Below, piece after piece: positions 55,641 through 61,434 of a DNA stretch of 64,000 nt. This stretch comes from JASHPR01 sp963808705 (GTDB lineage Bacteria > Actinomycetota > Actinomycetes > Streptosporangiales > Streptosporangiaceae). Position 1 is the stretch's first letter. Every line of letters begins with the position of its first letter. The notes under the pieces are model-generated. The model ran no database searches, was not told the DNA's origin, and was given only the letters and a program-made list of their open reading frames with translations. A program made the translations under genes and the position numbers. The stretch covers positions 310,001-374,000 of the forward strand of contig CAWEHB010000006.1 of NCBI GenBank assembly GCA_963808705.1. The letters run 5' to 3'.

Positions 55641-56146
55641 AACCCTCCGACGCAGGCGGCTGGTCCGCCGACGACCCGCTCGACGACGCCGATCTCGAGA
55701 TTCTGGCGGACATCCGCGGCCTGTTCCAGGCCGCTGATCCGATGCCGGCCGATCTCCCGGAGCGGATCCGCTTCTCGCTCGCGCTGCGGGACCTGGAGAT
55801 CGAGGTGGCCCGCCTCGCGGCTGAGGAGGACCGGCAGTTGCTCGCGGTCCGCGGGCCGGAGCAGAGCCGGACGATCACCTTTGACAGCGACAGCCTGACC
55901 ATCATGATCCGGATCGACCAGAACCGGGACGGGACGGCGCGCGTCGACGGCTGGCTGGCCCCGCCGCAGCGCAGCGAGATCGAGGTGAAGACCACGGCAG
56001 GGTCGCTGAGCGCGGCCAGCGACGAGCAGGGACGCTTCGCCCTGGCCAGCGTGCCCCGGGGAACCGCCCAGCTGGTCGTCCGGCCCGCGGAGCAGCAGAC
56101 GAGCGGATCTGGGCGGTCCGTGGTGACCCCGGCGCTCATCCTCTGA
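55637..56146 (+). CDS. Sigma-adjacent small protein with CarboxypepD_reg-like tail
   Basis: 169 residues, ATG 55637 overlapping the sigma factor stop (ATGA). Residues 15-70 are helical ('DADLEILADIRGLFQAADPMPADLPERIRFSLALRDLEIEVARLAAEE'). From about residue 80 the sequence becomes beta-rich: 'TITFDSDSLTIMIRIDQNRDGTARVDGWLAPPQRSEIEVKTTAGSLSAASDEQGRFALASVPRGTAQLVVRP', resembling the carboxypeptidase-regulatory-like sandwich. Position directly after an ECF sigma gene and coupled to it is where anti-sigma factors are encoded, so a sigma-binding role is inferred. It also occupies the position Csx30 has in Craspase operons. Confidence 0.78.
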   Translation: MKPSDAGGWSADDPLDDADLEILADIRGLFQAADPMPADLPERIRFSLALRDLEIEVARLAAEEDRQLLAVRGPEQSRTITFDSDSLTIMIRIDQNRDGTARVDGWLAPPQRSEIEVKTTAGSLSAASDEQGRFALASVPRGTAQLVVRPAEQQTSGSGRSVVTPALIL

Positions 56147-56174
56147 CGCGGCAAGCCTGGGAGGCGCCCGCCGA

Positions 56175-58769
56175 ATGCCGCGCTTAGCCTGCAGCGAAAT
56201 CTCGCCGGCCCGCGCCGAGCGCCGGGCCGGCGAAGCGCGTGAGCGCGCCCTGCAGGAAGGCCGCGCCGGCCGTCCCGCGCTCGGCGCCCGCTACGCCCGC
56301 GCCGGGCTGAGGGAGCTGGGCTGGGCGGAAGACGGGAACCAACCCGACGCACGGCAGGTACCCGAGGCGTACCACACCCTGGCCGCCAGGCTGCTAGGGA
56401 TGCTGGCCGAATGGGAGGCGGAGCAGGGTCGCACCGGATACGGGCTGCGGCTTCTGGACCGGGCCGAGGGCCTGGCCACGGCGGAAGCCCGGGGCGTCCT
56501 GCTGCTCCAGCGGGGCCTTGTCTTCGCGCGGGCCGGGCGGGAAGGCGACGCGCTGAGGACGCTGGACGATGCGGTGGCCCTGCTGGACGGGAACGCGGCG
56601 GAGACCGACAACCTGGCGTCGGCACTGATCGATCGCAGCTTCTGCTATCTCAACGTCGCCCAGGTCCAGCGTGCGCGCGCCGACCTGATCTGGTGCCAGC
56701 GCGTCACGGCAGACGGGGGTCACGACCTGCTCGCGGCCAAGGCGCTGCACAACCTCGGTTACTGCGATCTGCTGGCCGGCGACATCCCCGCTGCGCTCCA
56801 GCTCTTCAGCGCGGCCGCGCGCACTTATGGGTTGCTCGCACCCGGCTTTGTGCCCGTGCTGGCGACCGACCGGGCCCGGGCGCTGCTCGCGGTCGGCCTG
56901 GCTGGTGACGCGGCCAGCGAGCTGGACAGCGCGATTGCCTCGTTCCGGCGGCTGCGGCTTGATCACGATCTCGCGGAAGCGGAGCTGGCCCGGGCTCAGG
57001 CGGCGCTGGCCGCCGGTGAACTGGCCACCGCGCGCCGCTGGGCGGCTGCCGCTGAGCGGCGCTTCCGGCGGCGCGGCAACGACGCCGGGGCCTGCCTGGC
57101 CGAGCTCACCCGGCTGCGCGCCCGGCCGGCCTCGCCGACCCGCCCGGCGCCGGTCGCCGCCGAGGCCCGGCGGCTGGCCGGGCGGCTCCGCGGGCGGGGG
57201 TTGCGCCAGGACGCGGACCGGGCTGAGCTGCTCGCCGCCCGGGCGCTGCTCGCGGCCGGCCGTCCGGGCGAGGCGAGGCAACGGATCGCGGTCGTGCGCC
57301 GCCGCGGGCCTGCGGTGCCGCTGGACATCAGCCTGATGCGCCGGCTGGCCCGGGCCGAGCTGGCCGAGCGCGAAGGGCGGCCCGGGACGGCGCTGGCCGA
57401 GCTCCGGGCCGGGCTGGACCTGGTGCAGGCCCGCCGCCGCAGGCTCGGCAGCCTGGACCTGCAGACCGGGACCGCCGCCCTGGGCGCGGATCTGGCCGCC
57501 GCTGGCCTGCGGCTGGCGCTGGGCCGCGGGTCCGCGGCGCAGGTGTTCGCCTGGCTGGAGCGCTCCCGGGCGCAGGCGTTCCGGGTCAGGCCGGTCCGCC
57601 CTCCCGCCGACCCGCAGGCCGCGGCGGCGGTGGCCGAGCTGCGCCAGCTCAGCCACCTGGTCCGCCAGGCCGAGCTGAACGGCCGCCGCGATCCGGCCGC
57701 GATCGCCCGGCGCGCCGAGCTGCAGCGCGAGATCAGGGAACGCAGCTGGCAGGCCAGCGGCCTGGGCGAGGCCTTCGCGCAGGCCAGCCTCGGCGAGGTG
57801 GCCGCCGCGCTGGACGAGAGCGGGCAGAGCCTGGTCGCGATCCTGGCCCGCGACGGCCGGATGCAGGCGGTGGTGCTGCGGCGCGGGACCGTGCGCCTCG
57901 TCGGCCTCGGCGACGCCGCCACGGCCGAGGAAGCGGCCCGGCGGCTGAACGCCGACCTCGACACGCTGGCCGGACGGCGCCTGCCCGCCCGGCTCGCGAT
58001 CGTGATGCGGGAGTCGATCCAGAAGCAGACGGCGGTGCTCACGGCCGAGATCCTCGCGCCGCTGCGGTCGTGGCTCGGCGACGACGGCGTCGTGCTCGCC
58101 CCGACGGGCGCCCTGGCCAGCATCCCGTGGAGCCTGCTCCCCGACCTGAGCGGCCGGCCGGTCACGGTGTGCCCGTCGGCGTCCGCATGGCTGGCCGCCT
58201 GGCGCCGCGGGCGGGCCGCGGCGGGCGCGCCGCGGGTGAACGCGCCGATCCTGGTCGCGGGGCCGGACCTGCAGTACGCCGCGGGCGAGGTCACCGAGAT
58301 AGCCAAGGTCTACGAGGACTGCCAGCCGCTGCTCGCGGATCAGGCCACGGTGGGCGCCACGCTGCGCGCCCTGGACGGTGCCCCGCTGGCCCACCTGGCC
58401 GCGCACGGCCACCACGAGCGGGAAAACGTCCTGTTCTCCCGGCTCGACCTGGCGGACGGCCCGCTGATGGCCTACGACATCCAGCAGCTCGCGGCCGCCC
58501 CCCGCCAGGTGGTCCTCTCCGCCTGCGATGTCGGGCGCACCGTCGTGCGCCCCGGCGAGGAGATCCTCGGCTTCACCGCGGCGCTGCTCTACGTCGGGAC
58601 GGAGACCGTGATCTCCAGCGCGGCCCGGGTGGCCGACGACGACACCGCGGTGCGCATCATGACCGGCTATCACCGCTCGCTGCGGGCGGGCGCCCGGCCC
58701 GCCGAGGCGCTGGCCAGCGCGGCCCACGGCGAGCCGTTCAGCCCGTTCGTCTGCTTCGGGGCCGGCTGA
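56175..58769 (+). CDS. TPR-CHAT caspase-like protease
   Basis: 864 residues, 28 bases after the preceding gene. Residues 1-430 are helical TPR-like repeats ('ALRTLDDAVALLDGN', 'AKALHNLGYCDLLAGDIPAALQLFSAAARTYG', 'LARAELAEREGRPGTALAELRAGLDLV'). A coiled linker ('AELRQLSHLVRQAELNGRRDPAAIARRAELQREIRERSWQ') leads to a CHAT (caspase HetF-associated with TPRs) domain at 532-864: 'GALASIPWSLLPDLSGRPVTVCPSA', catalytic His744 in 'HLAAHGHHE' and Cys784 in 'VLSACDVG'. The family (clan CD) includes the Csx29 subunit of Craspase. The catalytic dyad is intact. It ends the operon, convergent with a dioxygenase gene. Confidence 0.9.
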   Translation: MPRLACSEISPARAERRAGEARERALQEGRAGRPALGARYARAGLRELGWAEDGNQPDARQVPEAYHTLAARLLGMLAEWEAEQGRTGYGLRLLDRAEGLATAEARGVLLLQRGLVFARAGREGDALRTLDDAVALLDGNAAETDNLASALIDRSFCYLNVAQVQRARADLIWCQRVTADGGHDLLAAKALHNLGYCDLLAGDIPAALQLFSAAARTYGLLAPGFVPVLATDRARALLAVGLAGDAASELDSAIASFRRLRLDHDLAEAELARAQAALAAGELATARRWAAAAERRFRRRGNDAGACLAELTRLRARPASPTRPAPVAAEARRLAGRLRGRGLRQDADRAELLAARALLAAGRPGEARQRIAVVRRRGPAVPLDISLMRRLARAELAEREGRPGTALAELRAGLDLVQARRRRLGSLDLQTGTAALGADLAAAGLRLALGRGSAAQVFAWLERSRAQAFRVRPVRPPADPQAAAAVAELRQLSHLVRQAELNGRRDPAAIARRAELQREIRERSWQASGLGEAFAQASLGEVAAALDESGQSLVAILARDGRMQAVVLRRGTVRLVGLGDAATAEEAARRLNADLDTLAGRRLPARLAIVMRESIQKQTAVLTAEILAPLRSWLGDDGVVLAPTGALASIPWSLLPDLSGRPVTVCPSASAWLAAWRRGRAAAGAPRVNAPILVAGPDLQYAAGEVTEIAKVYEDCQPLLADQATVGATLRALDGAPLAHLAAHGHHERENVLFSRLDLADGPLMAYDIQQLAAAPRQVVLSACDVGRTVVRPGEEILGFTAALLYVGTETVISSAARVADDDTAVRIMTGYHRSLRAGARPAEALASAAHGEPFSPFVCFGAG

Positions 58770-58774
58770 CCGGC

Positions 58775-58836
58775 CCGGCCACGGTGGTGCCGGCCGCACC
58801 TCCACCCCCGGCCACGGTGGTGCCGGCCGCACCTCC
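58775..58836. repeat. 29-bp direct repeat (two copies) between convergent genes
   Basis: CCGGCCACGGTGGTGCCGGC-type unit at 58775-58803 is repeated exactly at 58808-58836 with a 4-bp spacer (period 33). It fills the 69-bp gap between the CHAT gene and the convergent dioxygenase gene. Confidence 0.85.
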
Positions 58837-58838
58837 CG

Positions 58839-59630
58839 TTACGGGTCGGCCGGCAGGACCTTGCGGGGATGGACGCCGTCCACATAGCCCAGGAACGGCG
58901 GGTAGATGTTGTAGCCCAGCAGTTCCTGCAGCCGCGGCGGCAGCCGCCGGACCACGTCGCGCGGCACCGCCAGGCAGTGGTTCTCCTGCGGCCGCAGCCA
59001 GGCCGCGGCGTACTCCAGGATCACGCCCAGGCGCGGCCGGGCGGTGCGGTTGGCGCCGCCGCCGTGCCAGAGGCTGCCGAGGTAGAACATGACCGACCCC
59101 GGTGACATGGCGGCCGTCTCGACCGGATCCGTGGCGGCCTGCCGGCGCCCGGGTTCCCAGCGGTGACTGCCCGGGACGAACCGGGTGGCGCCGTTCTCGC
59201 TGGTGAACTCGTCCAGCGGCCACATCGTGTTGACCACCACCGGCGGGTGCGGCTCCGGCAGCGGGTAGATCGCGTCGTCACGGTGCAGCACCTGGGCTTG
59301 CTCGCCCGGCCCGATGCGGATGCCCACCGGGGCGCTGAGCTGGTAGTGGCCCAGCACCTGGTCGAGCACCTCCAGCACCAGCGGGTGCACCGCGGCCCGG
59401 TCGAACGTCCGGGTCTTGGCGAACAGGGCGTATATCCGCTGGGTGGTCAGCCCCTCGAACGTGTTGCGCCCGGTCGGCACCGTCTCCAGCACCCGGCCCA
59501 GGTCCGCCGCGGCGGCGCGGACGCCGGCGGCGGTCATCAGGCCGGAGACGATCACGTAGCCATCGTCGGTCAGCCGCTGCGCCACGTCCCGGCCGGCGGA
59601 CGTCGCGGCCGGCATCGGGGCCGTCACCAC
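58839..59630 (-). CDS. Phytanoyl-CoA dioxygenase (PhyH) family enzyme
   Basis: 263 residues. A non-haem Fe(II)/2-oxoglutarate oxygenase: the metal-binding H-x-D is in 'QVLHRDDAIYPLPEPHPPVVVNTMWPLDEFTSENGATRFVPGSHRW' and the distal His in 'FYLGSLWHGGGANRT', with Arg of 'RPRLGVILEYAAAWLRPQENH' for 2-oxoglutarate. The family hydroxylates fatty acyl-CoAs or small natural products. The start is a GTG; a palindromic repeat and the divergent Hyi-like isomerase follow upstream. Substrate unknown. Confidence 0.88.
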   Translation of the reverse strand: MVTAPMPAATSAGRDVAQRLTDDGYVIVSGLMTAAGVRAAAADLGRVLETVPTGRNTFEGLTTQRIYALFAKTRTFDRAAVHPLVLEVLDQVLGHYQLSAPVGIRIGPGEQAQVLHRDDAIYPLPEPHPPVVVNTMWPLDEFTSENGATRFVPGSHRWEPGRRQAATDPVETAAMSPGSVMFYLGSLWHGGGANRTARPRLGVILEYAAAWLRPQENHCLAVPRDVVRRLPPRLQELLGYNIYPPFLGYVDGVHPRKVLPADP

Positions 59631-59645
59631 CCCTCGAGCCTAACC

Positions 59646-59711
59646 GAACCTTTTAATCCGCCGGTTCAGGCTCAGAGCACGCGGGCAGCCCTGGGGAGGA
59701 TGAAAAGGTTC
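59646..59711. repeat. Palindromic interspersed repeat, copy C (66 bp, inverted relative to B)
   Basis: Arms GAACCTTTTAATCC (59646-59659) and GGATGAAAAGGTTC (59698-59711). Read on the minus strand the interior (CTCCCCAGGGCTGCCCGCG) closely matches copy B. It lies between the PhyH and Hyi-like genes, which diverge. Confidence 0.85.
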
Positions 59712-59743
59712 ACTGGTAGCGTCGGCCGGGACCGGGAGGCGCC

Positions 59744-60541
59744 GTGCTGTTCGCCGCGAACTTGTCGATGCTGTGGCCGCAGCTGCCGCTGGCCGGCCGC
59801 TTCGAGCGCGCGGCCCGGGCCGGGTTCGCCGCCGTCGAGCTGTGGTGGCCGGGGACCGCGGCCGCGCGGTCGCTGCCCGGGCTGACGGCGCGCTGGGGGT
59901 TGCGGCTGGCGCTGCTGAACTTCGACGCGGGCGAGATGGCGGCCGGCGAGCGCGGCCTAGCCGCCGATCCCGGCCGCCGGGACCAGTTGCGCGCCAGCGT
60001 GCCGGACGCGCTGCGGATCGCCCGGGCGTGCGGCTGCCCCCGGCTCAACCTGCTGCTCGGGCTGCGGCAGGACCGCTACTCGCTCGGCCAGCAACTGGCC
60101 TGCGCCGCCGACAACGTGGCCTGGGCGGCCGACCTGGCGGCCGAGGCCGGCTGCGAGGTGATGATCGAGGCCATCAACCCGATGGACAACGGGCCGGTCC
60201 TGCTCGCCACCACGGCGGCCGCGGCCGGCTTCGCCGCGCGGGTGGCCCGGCCCAACGTGCGGCTGCAGTACGACGTGTACCACGCGCAGCGGATGCAGGG
60301 GGACATCGTCGCCACCCTGGACGCCTACTGGCCGCTCATCGGCCACATCCAGATCGCCGACGTGCCCGGCCGGCACGAGCCGGGCACCGGCGAGATCAAC
60401 TACCCGTTCGTCCTGGACCACATCGACGGCCGGGGCTACCAGGGCGCGGTGGGCCTGGAATACCACCCGTCCGGCGGGCGCGCCGAGGACTCGTTCGGCT
60501 GGCTGGCGGAATACCGCGCCGCCCGGGCCCGCCGGCCGTGA
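59744..60541 (+). CDS. Hydroxypyruvate isomerase-like TIM-barrel enzyme
   Basis: 265 residues, GTG start. TIM-barrel sugar isomerase/epimerase: 'LSMLWPQLPLAGRFERAARAGFAAVELWWPG', 'ACGCPRLNLLLGLRQDRY', 'VMIEAINPMDNGPVLLATT' and metal ligands in 'VRLQYDVYHAQRMQGDIVATLDAYWPLIGHIQIADVPGRHEPGTGEINYP', followed by 'GAVGLEYHPSGG'. Close to Hyi (hydroxypyruvate/tartronate semialdehyde) or 2-oxo-tetronate isomerase OtnI. Its neighbours, an IclR regulator and a molybdenum hydroxylase, suggest purine, glyoxylate or aromatic carbon degradation. The IclR operator begins 15 bases after its stop. Confidence 0.85.
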   Translation: MLFAANLSMLWPQLPLAGRFERAARAGFAAVELWWPGTAAARSLPGLTARWGLRLALLNFDAGEMAAGERGLAADPGRRDQLRASVPDALRIARACGCPRLNLLLGLRQDRYSLGQQLACAADNVAWAADLAAEAGCEVMIEAINPMDNGPVLLATTAAAAGFAARVARPNVRLQYDVYHAQRMQGDIVATLDAYWPLIGHIQIADVPGRHEPGTGEINYPFVLDHIDGRGYQGAVGLEYHPSGGRAEDSFGWLAEYRAARARRP

Positions 60542-60555
60542 CCCGCCCTGATGAT

Positions 60556-60575
60556 CTTCCGGAACGTTACGGAAG
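60556..60575. promoter_or_regulatory. 20-bp palindrome, probable IclR operator
   Basis: CTTCCGGAAC (60556-60565) and GTTACGGAAG (60566-60575) are mirror images except for one position (9 of 10 pairs). It lies 40 bases upstream of the iclR start, the usual place for autoregulation. IclR-type sites are often TGGAAA-N-TTTCCA-like. Confidence 0.7.
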
Positions 60576-60614
60576 CCCTTTACAGTGGATCGCCGTTCCA
60601 GGTCTACTATCTTC

Positions 60615-61427
60615 ATGAAACAGCGATCCGACATCCCTGCGGCAGGCTCGCAGCTGGACCGGGCGCTGGACATCCTGGAGCTGCTCGCGGGATCGCCGAG
60701 CCCGCAGGGGCTGACCGACATCGCGGGGCGGGTACAGGGCCCGAAGGCCACCGTGCACCGCCTGCTGGCCACGCTGGCGGCCCGCGGTTACGCCACCCAG
60801 GATCCCCGGACCGGCCGGTACGGTGCCGGGATCCGCTGCTTCGAGCTGGGCAGCCTGTGGGCCCGGCACCTTGACCTGCGCGCGGTCGCGGGGCCGCACG
60901 CCGCGCGGCTGAACGAGCGCAGCGGCGAGACCGTCCACCTGGCGGTCTACGATCACGGCGACGTCATCTACATCGACAAGATCGAGAGCCGTCACCCGGT
61001 GGTGGCCACGTCGTACGTGGGCGGGCGGTGCCCCGCCGCGTGCGTGGCGACCGGCCGGGCGCTGCTGGCCTACCAGCCGCGCGAGGAGATCGACGAGATC
61101 CTGGGCTTCCCCCTGCCCTCCTGCAGCCCGCACTCCATCACCCGGCCGGCCGAGCTCGACGCCCTGCTGGACCAGGTCCGGCGGGACGGCTACGCGGTCA
61201 ACCACGGCGGCTACCGGGAGGGGGTGGGCGGCGTCGCGGCCCCGATCCGGGATTACACCGGCCGGGTGGTGGCGTCGGTGGGGCTGTGCATGCCCGAGCA
61301 GCGCTTCGGGCCGGACCGCTTCGGCGCGCTGCGGGACTGGACCGTCGAGGCGGCCACCGTCATCTCCGCCGCGCTGGGCGGCCCGGCGGCCCCGGTGCTG
61401 GCCGCGGGCACGCCGGGGGCCGGGTAG
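60615..61427 (+). CDS. IclR-family transcriptional regulator
   Basis: 270 residues from ATG 60615. An N-terminal winged helix (residues about 12-72: 'LDRALDILELLAGSPSPQGLTDIAGRVQGPKATVHRLLATLAARGYATQDPRTGRYGAG') is followed by the ligand-binding GAF-like domain ('DLRAVAGPHAARLNERSGETVHLAVYDHGDVIYIDKIES', 'GRALLAYQPREEIDEIL', 'YREGVGGVAAPIRDYTGRVVASVGL'). IclR proteins respond to small acids and control catabolic genes. Its stop is eight bases from the downstream hydroxylase gene, so the two are co-transcribed; the regulator probably controls that enzyme and perhaps the isomerase upstream. Confidence 0.9.
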   Translation: MKQRSDIPAAGSQLDRALDILELLAGSPSPQGLTDIAGRVQGPKATVHRLLATLAARGYATQDPRTGRYGAGIRCFELGSLWARHLDLRAVAGPHAARLNERSGETVHLAVYDHGDVIYIDKIESRHPVVATSYVGGRCPAACVATGRALLAYQPREEIDEILGFPLPSCSPHSITRPAELDALLDQVRRDGYAVNHGGYREGVGGVAAPIRDYTGRVVASVGLCMPEQRFGPDRFGALRDWTVEAATVISAALGGPAAPVLAAGTPGAG

Positions 61428-61434
61428 GAACCCG

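Noticed and set aside
56394..58832. 812-codon frame antisense to the CHAT gene
   Set aside because: Shadow composition; TPR and CHAT motifs are on the plus strand.
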